Of a stretch of 64,000 bases of DNA, positions 10,590-22,899 are shown in pieces (position 1 is the stretch's first letter; every line of letters begins with the position of its first letter). The position numbers were made by a program, and so were the translations under genes. The notes beneath the pieces are model-generated. The model searched no databases and had not been told where the DNA came from. It saw nothing but the letters and a program-made list of their open reading frames with translations. The DNA is from Zoroaster sp. YZ-2022 (lineage: Eukaryota > Echinodermata > Asteroidea > Forcipulatida > Zoroasteridae): contig CM055819.1 of NCBI GenBank assembly GCA_029582265.1, forward strand, positions 7,376,135-7,440,134. The letters run 5' to 3'.

Positions 10590-10848
10590 CTACGTGCACG
10601 CATTTAAGATTAGTTTCAAATCTCCTTTGGCGTCGAATTTTTTCAGAAGATGGAATTCTTCGTGAAAGTTATGCACGTAGTTGTTGTAATCGAATTTCAT
10701 ATCTTCATAATAGTGATGCGGGATTTTCTTCCCTCCTGAGTCTCTCTGGAAGGGGTAAAACCCGTACAGGGTGATACGGGAACAGAACGTCCGGGCCACG
10801 GCGAATATATCGAAGCCAGTCGTGGCGATTCTGTGTAATCCCCAAGAC
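10590..10848 (-). CDS. ST8SIA-like: Alpha-2,8-sialyltransferase (ST8Sia-like), exon 3: S and VS motifs
   Basis: The exon opens after an acceptor 'tttgttttcag' (10849) with one base completing the previous codon, then reads 85 codons (residues 263-347) to TAG. The sialyl S motif spans ATTGFDIFAVARTFCSRI and LYGFYPF and holds the invariant Cys (about residue 284). IPHHYYED follows, and the VS motif H-x4-E is at about residues 321-326 (HNFHEE). The tail FDAKGDLKLILNAC is typical of vertebrate ST8Sia proteins. ST8Sia enzymes add sialic acid in alpha-2,8 linkage to sialylated glycolipids or glycoproteins in the Golgi. Mono-, oligo- or polysialyl activity cannot be told from this. Confidence 0.9.
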
Positions 10849-11563
10849 CTGAAAACAAATAAAGGAGAATATTATGATGGATTAAAAAATGCCAAATTCC
10901 GTCAAATAATCAAAGATTAAACATACCGTGCACAATTTACTTTAAAACTTGTATTTGGGACCTCTAATGCGGACATCGAAATAACGAACTTTCAAATTAC
11001 ACCTTGAACGAAAACAAAAATGATCAACGCATGATGGCAACCTATTGAGCAGAATTTATGCTGGGACTTTGTCAAGTAGGCCTACATGTTACGAATATGG
11101 ACTGTTTTTCTTTTGCCTGCTTAATTCAAAAACATACTTGTTCGATGTTATGTACGCAAAAAATCATCACCAGCATGACAGACGTAAACTCAGTATAGCA
11201 GTGGTGGCGATTACTGTGGGGAACGGTAAGAAAGCTGTACCCATGACATATATATATACCCCATCCAAACTGACCCCATCCACCCCCGGGGCGGATGATA
11301 CTGTACAGCTATATGAACTATCCCCCAGGACAAAAAGTGGGGGTAAATGTATATCCCTCCCACACGCACGTGACCAGTGGGCAAAAGGTGGGTGGATGAT
11401 TGCGTTGGTCACCCCTTTAAAATTATTGAGTGTATATGCCCCTATTTACTCAGGACAACTGGTGTTCGATTTGAATTAATTTTCTCTTAAAATCAAGAGC
11501 GGGTGTTAGATACACGCAGTGATAATTATTCATCATGTTTATTGTTCGGTTGGTCGGTTGAAA

Positions 11564-11943
11564 GGACAATATCGTCATGATCAGAGAAAAACTTTCAACA
11601 GGGCATGAAATTGATGTCCTAGTTTATGACAAACACAGTGACTGAAAATTAGTGGATCATTTATGCAGCAGCAACGGTCATATGACCTTAATATGTTGAT
11701 ATTATTTTCAGTCACTGAGATAATCTAAAACTACAGTGTGTCTCCAAAAAAATGCAAACAAAATTTAGCGGAATGCCAGACGTAGAATGAGTAACCAGCA
11801 TAGATAATATAGGTATGGTTTGAAAGATACACCTTTCCACTTTAAAATGAGACATCAAACGTCCAAATCTGATAATTTTTGACAGAGTTATGAGTACACT
11901 CCAATTCCATGCCCTGTTGCTCGTGAAGACACCGTCCCTTTAA
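11564..11943. mobile_element. MITE family M2 interrupted by a solo mariner end
   Basis: Inverted ends 'aaaggacaatatcgtcatga' and (reverse complement) 'aaagggacggtgtcttcacg' bound a sequence with 'acagtgactgaaaatta' and 'ttttcagtcactgaga' inside. At 11735-11896 a single end of the mariner-like family is inserted. Other M2 copies are at 31480-31693, 32170-32366, 35837-36056 and 62967-63120. Confidence 0.75.
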
Positions 11944-12155
11944 GTGAGCGCTGTTGCATGGTATCGATCAACTGAGCCGTTCCCCATGACAATTTCTGTC
12001 ACCAACCCATCCACTTTAAATGTGTGAAGTCCCAGATCATATGTGTGATGATCGATCGATCGATGACCTCTGGTCAGGACAGCTAAGCTACTTTGGTCGT
12101 TGATACGTGAATGTTAAAAGTTCATGTGATTGTTCAATAGTGCGTTACTCCTTAC

Positions 12156-12758
12156 CCTTCTATTCTAGTTGACTCCCAGCTATATGCAAAGCGAACATTT
12201 GAATGTCTGGATTTTCTGATGGCTTTAGTAACGTTTCGATACATCTCGTCAAGGGGTGGAATGAGATCTTTCAGATACCAGAGTATCGAATCATTAAGAT
12301 TATGCACATGTTTGAGATACTGATCTCGATACTGAACCATATCAGCTGATGGGCGCTCCGATACACCAGCGTTGAATCGTTGCAAAGTTTGCATGTTGAA
12401 GGCGGATAGGTTCGTCTTGTAACCGACATCGGTCTCGAAACCAGCCGTGGGTGGTAAGTTGGCTCGGATAACAAAATCGTGAGAATCGATAGATTTTCCA
12501 CATCTACTGCCTGCTAGGATGCCACCGTTTCCAACAATCGCACAGCTTCCTTGCGCGGGGATGGTCTCCATGTCCGGGAAGTGCTCTTCCATTACGCAAA
12601 TGTCGAGTTCCATTGTCTTGGAAATTGGCACATTAACACTTGCTAAAGGAAGATGGACGACGGGATAACGTCTGTCATATGTGTGGTACTTGGTCGGCAC
12701 GTGATTGCGATAGATAAGGATAGAAAGATCCAATGGCACGCAGATACCACCGGCGAAC
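12156..12758 (-). CDS. ST8SIA-like: Alpha-2,8-sialyltransferase (ST8Sia-like), exon 2: L motif
   Basis: Acceptor 'catgcag' at 12759 and donor 'gtaagg' at 12155 give 603 nt whose phases match both neighbours (one base in, two bases out). The exon encodes residues of about 61-262. The sialyl L motif, beginning SCAIVGNGGILAGSRCGK and ending near YKTNLSAFNMQTL, binds CMP-sialic acid. Its invariant Cys is at about residue 133, paired in the family with the S-motif Cys. The stretch before L is the short stem. No internal stop is present. The L-to-S spacing is normal for the family. Confidence 0.92.
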
Positions 12759-12944
12759 CTGCATGAAATGAAATACGCGAATACACAAATTACATTAGTT
12801 ACAGCCTAATAGACCACCATCTTTGTTTATAGATTACGCTAACTCTCAAGACCAGTCTTTGTATCCCTTTGGTTTGGTCGCAGGCAATTAATTTTGTACG
12901 GAAGAACAGGATTGCTGTTCAAATAGTGATATGAACATTTTGCC

Positions 12945-13140
12945 AGATTTCGGCGGCTTCTCTTAAGCCACCATACTTTGTGTATGGGAAATTTGATCTG
13001 GTTCCAATAACCGCGTACACATGTAAACACGTATCACTTTAAAGAAAAGAAATAAAAAAAATATAAAAAAACGCGTCACCGCACCGATTTTGAAGCCGAC
13101 ATGTGACCAGAAACCGGATATTTTTTTGGTTGGCCTTATC
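12945..13140 (-). mobile_element. MITE family M1 copy, truncated
   Basis: Carries 'ccaccatactttgtgtatgg', 'gcgcgtcaccgcaccgattt' (starting acgcg) and 'gaccagaaaccgga' of family M1, ending near 'ggttggcc'. It lies head-to-head with the copy at 13263-13600 in the sialyltransferase intron. Confidence 0.7.
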
Positions 13141-13262
13141 GAGAAAATAATAAAAAGGCATTCAGAACGTTTCCATAATTATTCATTCTAACGATTGTAC
13201 CCAGAGGATAAACATTCAGTTTGGATGACAGAGATATTTCAAAGGATGTTTGATACCATTAT

Positions 13263-13600
13263 TAGGCCAACAAAGTCTCCGGTTTCTGGTCTTCGGTTGG
13301 CTTCAAAATCGGTGCGGTGACGCGCTTTTTTCGGCCATTTTTTTTTTTTTTTGCCAACCGGGAAATACGTGACGATACATTATATACGCAGGGATCAAAT
13401 TTCCCAAATACAAAGTATGGTGGCTAAGAGAGGCCTCACAAATCAGGCATAACATTCATACTTCAATGTGAAAAAGTCGCTTAAAACAGAGCACGGCAGA
13501 ATTCCAATCGATCCAGAAATTGTGGCTGCAATTGGACATCGTTTCATAGGGGGAAAAAAAATTAAAAATGCCGACGCGCGGGTCTGAGGCCTAAACTGTA
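13263..13600 (+). mobile_element. MITE family M1 copy
   Basis: Starts TTA-GGCC with 'aaagtctccggtttctggtc' and runs to 'aatgccgacgcgcgggtctg'. The right terminal repeat is missing. With the preceding copy it forms a loose inverted pair. Confidence 0.7.
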
Positions 13601-13925
13601 TATTTCACGGCATACAACTGTGAACATTTAACACTTTTATTATGGGTTAATTCATTCTCTTTCAGAGTTGTCACAAGAACCCACTCATGGTTTCAATTAA
13701 CACGTTGGCCCTACATAACAGTATATAGTGTCTTTTGTGTTTGGTGTTTTTATGTATTATTTAAAATAGATGTTTTGCACATCTTTTTGCATTTTTTGCA
13801 TTTTACACTGCAAAAAAACTGTGGTGTTAAAAACTACACCATTGCTGTATATATTAGGAAACTCGCACAACATAAACACCATGGAAGAATAAAGTTGACA
13901 CCACTGGTGTTATTCTAACAATCAT

Positions 13926-14414
<489 letters not shown>

Positions 14415-14644
14415 GTGTATAACAATGCACCATTAAATATATATATGTATTATGTACTGACAAAGCCCAGAGGATATTGGATTAAACGCACGGTAAAATT
14501 GCAAAGATTGTTTTTAAGTAACCACAAAAGGAATCACTATCCACTGAATATTTAAAGACGGTTTTATACAGCGAATATGCCTTTAATTTGTTTTGAAAGA
14601 CCATATATAGCGAAGGGTGACTTTCAGGGAATATTAATACTTAC

Positions 14645-14826
14645 TCGCTGCATACAGTTTCGCATGTAAGGGATATAGCGACCATTTTTTGTGCAGAGTT
14701 GACCAGTCTCTGCGGCTTGTAAACTGCTTTGCGGAACTTCCATCTCAATAGGATGATTGCTGTTACCACGATCAAGAGCACACAACAAAATGCCAGACAG
14801 AATTTAAGACGTTTGGTGCGAATCAT
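14645..14826 (-). CDS. ST8SIA-like: Alpha-2,8-sialyltransferase (ST8Sia-like), exon 1: signal anchor
   Basis: ATG at 14826 starts MIRTKRLK, followed by a hydrophobic segment at residues of about 9-27 (FCLAFCCVLLIVVTAIILL) and then basic residues. This is a classic type II Golgi signal anchor with the short N-terminus in the cytosol. Donor 'gtaagtatt' at 14644 leaves two bases; together with the G that opens exon 2 they form Glu61. With exons 2 and 3 the predicted protein is 347 residues, close to the family's usual length. The 5' UTR and promoter were not identified. Confidence 0.85.
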
Positions 14827-14829
14827 GGC

Positions 14830-15540
14830 TGCTAATATAGGTTGTTCATCGGAAATAAACTGTACAATGAAAAGTGAGTGGATTTATTATGTTGTGATGA
14901 CATTTTGATTATGCATACGGTAAATTATTGAAGCTGTATATTCCGCGAAGATGTATATTTCCCGCCTCATGTTTGTTCTAAATCTGTTCTCCTATAGTAA
15001 GAACGTAAACTAAAGGTTAAGTGTTTGATGAAAACGAACACATGGGTTTCGGATATATTGATAATATTGGGCACTGATGTCGTGAGTTCTTTGTTAATTA
15101 GTATTAAGAAAGTTACGATATACCGGTATTGAAATAAACTTAAAACGCAGTAACTGTAATAATTGTACACACAAACTGCATTGTTTGTCCCCTAGGCGAT
15201 TGACCCAATTTGTATGTGGATAAATGCAAAGGATGGTCCAAATAGTACTAACCTGTCCAAACTTATTTTTAATCAGGACCCGAGGACAGGACGGATGGCT
15301 AGATGAGACCCTGAGTGGGAGACTTTTGGGACGCTAGGTGGCAGCAGACTGATCAGGCGTTTTTCATTGTTCGAAATGTAATGTGCACTATGCTCAGAAT
15401 TACGTGAACAATTGAAAATTACCAGCTATAATTCTACTGCCACCTGAAAGTCACCCAGTGATATAGATGATCTAGATACTAAGAATATGATAAAAAATGT
15501 TATTGAGATGTGTGACATCAATACTGTAGATAAGTTGACA
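14830..15540. other. Upstream of sialyltransferase, nothing recognised
   Basis: AT-rich, no convincing exon or repeat. A promoter should lie here but no clear TATA or CpG cluster is visible. Confidence 0.5.
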
Positions 15541-15558
15541 TTATTGTTATCGTTTCGG

Positions 15559-15588
15559 CATGGAGGAAGGAAATTTCCTTCCTCCATG
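15559..15588. repeat. 30-bp perfect palindrome
   Basis: 'catggaggaaggaaa' is followed directly by its exact reverse complement. The half-site 'catggaggaagg' also occurs at about 29793, 36818 and 52489. Confidence 0.9.
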
Positions 15589-15721
15589 GTTTCGGTTTGC
15601 GATAACACCATGTGTTTATATCTCAACTATCGCGAAGCTGAGGTACAGGTTCTGAAAAGAACCTTACATTATGAACAGGGAAATGTCTTAACGCTACTGT
15701 TCGGGACAAAATGTCTTTAAC

Positions 15722-15900
15722 AGTACAATGGGGCTTAGGTTTAAGATATTTAAATGTCTGAAACGTAATACAGCTTTCGTTTCAGTCATTATGTCTTAAA
15801 CCTAAGTAGGGATAACGTTTAAGACATTTAAGTGTCTGAAACGCTAACCAGCTTAGGTTTAAGACACTTTCAACCCAGAGTGTCAGAATCTTGTGGTTCG
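15722..15900. repeat. Cluster of inverted 'ttaggtttaagaca' motifs
   Basis: 'taggtttaagaca(t/c)tt' and its complement 'tgtcttaaacctaa' occur four times, with 'gtctgaaacg' between them, forming several possible small hairpins. Origin unknown. 15900-16440 holds nothing else I recognise. Confidence 0.6.
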
Positions 15901-16442
15901 AAAATGTCTGAAACATAATCTTGCTTTGTGTTGGGATTAAGGAAGGGTCAAGTCTGCCTTTTGTTTACAGATCTCTTCGAAGTGACACCATGTCTGAAGG
16001 TACACTGACTGCCCGTGTTATTGGGTTAGTTGTTTACAATTAGTACACAATGGGCAATAAGTGGTAGAGTACAGCTGTAAACCATCATTCTGATTTCAAA
16101 GTACTGTACATGGATATAACTGGCAACTCATTAAGAGATAAGAATTAACTCCAGTTCCTTATTCCAATATATTTCTCCATAAATACTGAATTCCTAATAC
16201 ACTTTTGTACACTGAATAAGAACTTATTTCTTCACTCCAAGCTAACAGCTCTGGTCCATCTGCCTCATGATCATCAGTGATCTCTTGTGTTCACGTCATA
16301 CAACCTGACGATTCCATATTCTGTTAAAGATTTAAAGATCTCAAAGATCTTTGAAATTGCTCTGTACCCGTAAGAATGGGAACCTTTTTTGGAGGGACGT
16401 TTTTACATCGTGGTCTAAATTCACCCTGGCGCATACTCACCG

Positions 16443-17742
16443 GTGACTACTGAAGATGTTTTGTCAAACACTCTGTGGCACAATGATAAAATTAAAGTGT
16501 GTAAAAAATGTATCTATTATAAACATTGGGAGTCGGCAGGAGTCAAATATATTTTCGATCTTTTGAATGACAACGGTAAATTTCTGTCTTTTGAGGATTT
16601 CAGGAATAAGTTTAACATTAGAACTAATTTCTTGCAATACGGAGGTGTGATCAGGGCTATCACGTCTGCTTTTCCAAATATGTTCCCTTGAAAAAAAAAA
16701 GCATTATTCAATGTCCTTTTATTCCTTTTAATTTCAAAATTCTTTTGAGGGATAAAAAAGGTTCGAGCAGAATTTTTTTAAAGTCCTGACCTCCTCCAGG
16801 AAAGTACCTTATACATTAAAGTTAATGTCAGTATGAGGTTGCATGACCCCTGACTCGCACACATTCCGTACAACGCCTCCTCATGGACTGTACTGTGTAC
16901 CCAGTGTTGAATCCTGTTGACAACATCTCAGTAACACCCCACAAAAGAAATAAAGCAGATGTGCCAAACTTGATTGCGACATCATGAACCTGTTATCAGC
17001 ATTTTTGTGTCTTGTCACATGATCTGTCAGTTTCTAAGCCAATAGACATGCAAACCATGTGAAAAGTGCTTAAAATGTTGCAGAGCAACCTTTAGCCCAT
17101 TACTCTTACTAAAAATGTTTCTATGTCCTGACTTGGTCAACATTTTTCACAAAAATACTTTTGACCCTTATTTTATTTTGAGGAGTGTACATTCATTTCT
17201 AAGTGGAACAATAAGTTGCAAACAGACTACAGTTTTTCTAAATGGTCGTTAGTCTTTAACATTCCCTTCAATTGTACAATAGACACTAGGTTGAGATGGT
17301 TCCAGTATAGACTAACACACAGGATTTTAGGTACGAATTATGTTCTTTTCAAAATTAACAAGTCAAACACGAATTTATGTACCTTTTGTAACAATGAAGA
17401 GGAAACTCTTATCCATCTGTTTTGCTCATGTGACTCAACAATTTCCTTTTATACTTCAGTTGTTTCGTGGATCAAGGATAAAACTAATTTTAACATCATC
17501 TTAGACAATGAAGTATTCTTGTTTGATAAAACTGACTTTGAGTGTAAAGCTATTAACTTGATCTTATTATTCGTTTCCATATTTATAAGAGGAAAATGAC
17601 CAAGGAAAAACCATCTCTTTCAATTTTCAAAAAAGATCTTAAGAATTATTACTCTATGGAAAAGTTTATGTACAGTTGTAAAGATAACATGGCGAATTTT
17701 TACCGTAAATGGGATTTCTTCTCTGTACTTTGCCAAGACCAA
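16443..17742 (+). pseudogene. Non-LTR retrotransposon (LINE) ORF2 3' fragment
   Basis: 16443-16691 and 17216-17599 encode parts of the region downstream of a LINE reverse transcriptase. The second piece has a Cys/His cluster (LCTFCNNEEETLIHLFCSC) preceded by LRWFQYRLTHRILGTN, the usual pre-zf-RVT signature. The tail at 17600-17742, after a stop, continues in the style of these proteins (FKKDLKNYY and FYRKWDFF). The RT core is absent. The roughly 500 bp between the pieces is non-coding, so the copy is broken. Confidence 0.75.
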
Positions 17743-18136
17743 TAAGTATTAATTACCTGTACTGTTATGCATAAACTTATAATCGCAGCGTTTAAATGTT
17801 TAAATGATTAATTTTGAACTGTTGATAATAAATTGTTATCCCCCGGGATAAAAAAAATTAAATAAAATTTAGATTGAAAACCTAGGAACAAACTTCGAAA
17901 GATCTGTCACTTGTTTTAATCAAATAGATAGAGTTTCAATAAAAAAAGAGAACAATCTGACACAGTGTTCCCATATGAGTTAGCCCAAGTACATTGGCCC
18001 TACGTGGGTCTCATCATGCATATAGATACAAATTATGTTTTCGAAATCACTCTGGCTCTTACTTGGCTGTGAACACTCATTTTTATGGGGTATATTATAG
18101 ACGCATATTTTGTAAAAGCAACACAAACATGTTGGT

Positions 18137-18310
18137 GTGAAAGAAAAAAGTGCAGATCCTTTCTTGTATTTTTAGTCATATGAAACATATTGAAATGAGT
18201 CACAATGAGGGTTACGCTCAGATGATTTGCAAAAAGCATAGCTAGCTTTCAAACTGCAACTGGACGGATGAATAACTTCGAATATGTCTGTTTTTTTTAT
18301 TAGAATATGC
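18137..18310 (+). repeat. Direct repeat, left of Tc1 pseudogene
   Basis: 'tatttttagtcatatgaaac' and 'agctttcaaactgcaactgg' recur in the same order at 20449-20605, with substantial divergence. The two copies flank the Tc1 region but are too far away and too divergent to be a target duplication. Confidence 0.6.
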
Positions 18311-18499
18311 AGAGTAGATGGCAGTGAACACTGCTGAAGTAGTTCAATGAACAATCAAGTTTTTCATGTGGTATTTTTATATAAGAGTTCGAGCATTGGT
18401 ATAAATTAAGATACCAAGACAAGTGATTGTTTGGGAAGGGCTATCTTTGACCAATTTATATTAAATACTAACCTTAAAGTAAAACAATTAATTGAAATG

Positions 18500-18901
18500 C
18501 AATTCACAAGCCTCCCGTGTATTTTCAATTTTGATGAGAAAATCATCCAGGTAAGCAACGACCCCATTACAACCACGATGTTACATCATACGAGAGACAG
18601 ACGGAGTTAATCTATGAAAAATACATGGCGCACGTTTAGCTCCAAATGGAAGTTTAGTGCCATAAAAATAAGTCATCGGTATAACAGGGAACATACCGAT
18701 AAGCACTTTTGAGATCCACTTTGGGAGTCGTATTTTTGGAGTCATACTTTTGTTTATGTCTTCCCAGCGTGTTCTAAATGCATGGGCAGCAAATTTTGGC
18801 GCGCTTTCATCTTTTTCAAGTTTCGGATCGAAATTGAAATCTGAGGCTATACTCTCCAACAAAAGAAACTGTGCATCACTAAAATGTTTGTAATTTTGCA
18901 T
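18500..18901 (-). pseudogene. Reverse transcriptase fragment (YLDD type)
   Basis: Read on the minus strand: ...FYGTKLPFGAKRAPCIFHRL... followed, after an in-frame TAA at about 18589-18591, by GCNGVVAYLDDFLI. LPFG-x-x-x-AP and YLDD are RT motifs in the form usual for DIRS- and Ty3-like retrotransposons. About 130 codons remain; assignment between those groups is uncertain. Confidence 0.7.
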
Positions 18902-18954
18902 CTATGATTTAAACATTGACCAAATGAAGTTTTTATGGAAGTCCAAGACTGAAT

Positions 18955-20043
18955 TCACATGATGGGATACAAAGAAGTGACTGAATGTGCACGATAATGT
19001 CCTGCGGGTGGGGCCGGAATCACGGATTCAAATTTGAGAGTCACAATGTCAGTATCGAGTGTGCCCCCTTCAGCATTAATGACGGCTGTGCATCTCCTCC
19101 TCACTGAAGCAACAACATTGGCGTGAAAGTTTTGTGGGATATCGTTCCATATGTTGACATGGTCTCTAGCCAATTCCTGCAGATTTGACGGTTGCTGAGG
19201 CAGTGGACGTAGGCGCCGTTCCATCTCATCCCAAACATGCTCGATGGGATTCAAATCCGGTGAGTTTGCAGGCCAAAGCAGTATTAACTCGATGTCATTT
19301 TCGTTCATAAACTGTCGAACAACACGTGCAGTATGTGGACGAGGGTTATCCTGCTGAAACGTATTAAGGCCTGGACCGTGTTGACGCAGGAACGATACCA
19401 CAACTGGCTCCATGATCTCATCACGATACCTCTCCCCCGTAAGATTGCCTTCCACATTCCACATTGGTGCGATGTTGTACCGTAATGCCACCCCAAATCA
19501 TGACAGACCCACAGCCATAACGATCACGCTCCACGACGCAGCATTGCGCATAACGTTCACCCCTGCGTCGATAAACGCGTACACGGCCGTCACTGCGTGA
19601 TAACTGGAACCGTGATTCATCGGTAAATGTTTCTCCACCAGCGTAATGGATGTCGTACGTGTGTCCTGCACCACCCCAGACGTGCTTGGCGGTGACGTAC
19701 CGTCAAAATGGGACGTATAGCAGGTCTACATGGGCATAGCCCTATTTCACGTAACCGCCTACGAACCGTTTGTTGTTAGGGATCCTCTGTGCAGTATCTG
19801 CAGCAGTTTGACGGCGGTTCCTCAGGTGCGTCACTTGAATCCAGCGGTCTTGACGTTGTGTTGTGACGCGCGGGCGACCAGTCCGTGGGCGGTCAGCAGC
19901 ATCATTTCTTTCTCGGTATCGTCTCACTAGAGCCGAAATGGTGTTACGATGGCAGTTAAAGCGTTCTGCAACGTCATGCTGGCTCACGCCAGCTTCCATC
20001 ATTCCAAGGGCCTGATGACGCTCATGAAGTGACAAACGCGGCA
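18955..20043 (-). pseudogene. Tc1-like transposase pseudogene
   Basis: The N-terminus starts at about 20043 (MPRLSLHERHQALGMMEAGV): a helix-turn-helix followed by a GRPR hook (TGRPR). After a frameshift near 19740 the catalytic domain continues: FTDESRF (first Asp, about 19618), IWGG, QQDNPRPHT (second Asp) and SPDLNPIEHVW (Glu). By my count 35 residues lie between the second Asp and the Glu, one more than the canonical DD34E. The frame breaks make it inactive. Confidence 0.85.
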
Positions 20044-20448
20044 TGGCGTTGTGCTTTCTGTGCTCAATGAAGGCAAGTTTTCGTTCGACTTTTTGGTAGG
20101 CCTTATACACACAACTTTAAAGAAAACTTCAACGTAACCGAATTCCGATTACGGAATAGCCTGCAGCATGCCATTTGTGAAATTTACACATGCCTACTTC
20201 CCACCCCTGCATTATGCAATATTCACGTTATGGGTAAGGTGTCTTATTCCTAACATGTCAGAGGCTCATTCCTGTGAATTTGATGTGTTTGTGATTCCTA
20301 GCCACAGAATTATGGCATTGTTTGGTATGCACATTTTCTTTTGTTGGAGAGTATATAATTATGTACATGTACACGTGATGTATAGCCTACACTGATGTTT
20401 GGAAAGGCACTAACACAAACAACCTTGACCTACTTTGAATTATTTTGG

Positions 20449-20605
20449 CGTGAAAGAAAAAGTATTTTTAGTCATATGAAACGTATTGAAATGAGCCGTT
20501 CATAATGACTTTCAAAAGCATACTCAGCTTTCAAACTGCAACTGGAGGGATGATTATTGATGTCTGGGGGTAACTTTGAGGATGTCTGGTTTTTAATAGA
20601 ACATT
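20449..20605 (+). repeat. Direct repeat, right of Tc1 pseudogene
   Basis: Diverged copy of 18137-18310 ('tatttttagtcatatgaaac', 'aactgcaactggagggatga'). Confidence 0.6.
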
Positions 20606-20889
20606 CCACCAAATGTACATCAGGCAAGAGCAGCGCTCCAAGGAGCTCCAAAATTGGAATGAAACATTAATTTATAGCCTGTTTACATTCTGTACTGCCG
20701 TATGGTAATGCGAAAACCATTATGGCTACAATAATGAATGAGACTGCTCGCTCAGGTTGGTCTTTCACCTTCGTGCTTAACTGAGCCACAATATTTGGGC
20801 TAATGAAACTGCATATCACGAAGCTTCATTTTTGCACTGATTTTAACTGATTGTCAATTATGTTGCCTACGTATTCATGTTTCAGTAAC

Positions 20890-21195
20890 AATTTCAATCT
20901 CTACACCATGTTTGACCACATGTTCAATCTCTTTCGGCAATGAAAGAGAATTTCCTTAGTTTTTTGTGAGTTCAAAACCAAAAAATAAATAAATAAGTGA
21001 AAATATTCCTGCACCAATCTACAAACATGACAATTTCATTCTTATACCCTGTCTCATCTTCATGAGTAATACAACCTGTTAATGAAGTATCATCTGCATA
21101 CTTTACCATAGAACATGTGGTGTTATTACTTCTGAGATCACTTGTGTAGAGTGTAGAAAGTACTGGTGCTAAAATACATCCATAAGGGGCCCCGT
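20890..21195 (-). pseudogene. Non-LTR reverse transcriptase fragment (YADD type)
   Basis: On the minus strand an open frame reads GAPYGCILAPVLSTLYTSDL..., then VKYADDTSLTG (YADD at about 21096), then VDWCRNIF and, after a slip, LNSQKTKEILFH. These are RT motifs B (GAPxGC), C (YADD) and D/E (KTKE) of CR1/L2/Rex-like LINEs. Only about 100 codons remain. Confidence 0.75.
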
Positions 21196-21597
21196 GTTGA
21201 TATAAACATTAGTATGCATTAGTTTAACTCTCTGTATTCTATTTGTCAAACAATTGTTAATTTATAAGGTCAAGTAAGGGTCTACATTTATCCCTCTCAG
21301 TTTGCAAGACAGAACGCGAGACCGGATCAAGTTAAAAACAGAAAAAAATCCACAAACGGAGTTCTAACATTGTTCAGAAACTAGAAACTTTACACTTAAA
21401 ACAATGGAACTCGAATTATTTTCATAATTGTTATTTTTGGGAGAGTGGGAACATTTCCAAAATGTCTGAAAAAGGACTCAGAACTTGGTGATACATATAC
21501 AACCGGGCAACCACCTCCACCCACCCTGTAAAAAATAGTAGGCCTATCCATAAAGTACCGTATCCACTTTCAGAAAATAAAGTATAAGGGCATCAAA

Positions 21598-22135
21598 ACA
21601 CGAATACCAATCCAGCACCCGGCCGATCAAGACCGCCCGAGGCCGCCCTAGAACAGCGTGGACCGGTAGGGAAGGAATCCTTGTCCATCACCCGGCCGAT
21701 GAAGACCAACCTGAGGCCGCCCTAGAACAGCGTGGACTGGTAGGGAAGGAATCCTTGTCCATCACCCGGCTGATGAAGAACAACCTCACAGGGATACACC
21801 AGGGACCGGTAGGGTATCCCTGTCCAGCCACCGACCATAGGCAGCCCGAGGCCGCCCTAGAACAGCGTGGACCGGTAGGGAAGGAATCCTTGTCCATCAC
21901 CCGGCTGATGAAGAACAACCTCACAGGGATACACCAGGGACCGGTAGGGTATCCCTGTCCAGCCACCGACCATAGGCAGCCCGAGGCCGCCCTAGAACAG
22001 CGTGGGCCGGTAGGGAATGAATCCTTGTCCATCACCCGGCCGATGAAGACCAACCTGAGGCCGCCCTAGAACAGCGTGGACTGGTAGGGTAGGAATCCCT
22101 CTCCAGAACCTGGCCGATGAAGACCGGCCTAAACC
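21598..22135. repeat. GC-rich minisatellite
   Basis: Units such as 'aggccgccctagaacagcgt' + 'ggaccggtagggaaggaatc' alternate with 'acagggatacaccagggacc' + 'ggtagggtatccctgtccag'. Each higher-order unit is about 130 bp, repeated three to four times with shorter partial units at both ends. ORFs across it on both strands are repeat artefacts. Confidence 0.9.
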
Positions 22136-22318
22136 ATGTACAAACATATTGGAATATAAATATCGAATACGGAAAAGTGAAAATTTTAATTGTAACATTG
22201 CTTTACGAACACATTGGAATAATAAATAAGGAAATGGAAATGTTGATGTTCCTATTCAAACATGTTGGAATAACAAAACACGAAAATTAAATAACCAATC
22301 ATTTGGTGTCACTCTGTA

Positions 22319-22880
22319 CAGGGACGGATTAACCCCCACTAGGGCCCCTGGGCCGATCATTTTTCAAGGCCCCCCTTGGCGCAGTGCGTGGACCCCGAAA
22401 TTTTTCACAGTACGGTGGAGCAGTGGTCCTCAAAGGGCCCACTTTGGACCCCCAGCCTGGAGGGCCCCAGCCCCCAGGAGCCTGCGTTTGAGGCTCAGAC
22501 CCAGCGAGAACCACTACTGTACAGAGGAGGGGCGGGGCCCACACACATTTGATATTTGATTAACCTATACATTTCATTTTAGGCCTCGTGTCCCAGTTCC
22601 CCCCAAGGGCCTGTGAGAGACAAGGGCCCCTGCTAGCCTACACCGTACAAAGCTGGGCTTTGTACGGTGTAGCAGTGGTCCTCAAAGGGCCCACTTTAAG
22701 GGGTCCCCAGCAGGGACCTCCAGCCTGGGGGGGGGGGGGCCTGAAGGCCGGGCCCCAGGAGCCCTTGTCAGGGCCTCAAACCCAGTACCGCGCCGCGCGG
22801 TCCAGTTTCCCCGAAGGGCCCCTGAGAGCCAAGGGCCCCTGGGCCCCGGCCCCACCGGCCCAATGGCTAATCTGGCCCTG
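22319..22880. mobile_element. hAT-type non-autonomous element, 562 bp
   Basis: Ends 'cagggacggatta' and (reverse complement) 'cagggccagatta' are inverted. The 8-bp sequence 'actctgta' is duplicated exactly on both sides (22311-22318 and 22881-22888), the hAT signature. The interior is extremely GC-rich with two related halves ('gtggtcctcaaagggcccac' appears twice). No transposase. Confidence 0.88.
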
Positions 22881-22899
22881 ACTCTGTACGACGTGTCAC

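Noticed and set aside
11045..11479. 144-codon plus-strand ORF in the sialyltransferase intron
   Set aside because: No recognisable domain, low-complexity composition and no supporting splice signals; probably chance.
21688..22069. ORFs of 121 and 104 codons over the GC-rich minisatellite
   Set aside because: Both strands open, period follows the repeat unit.
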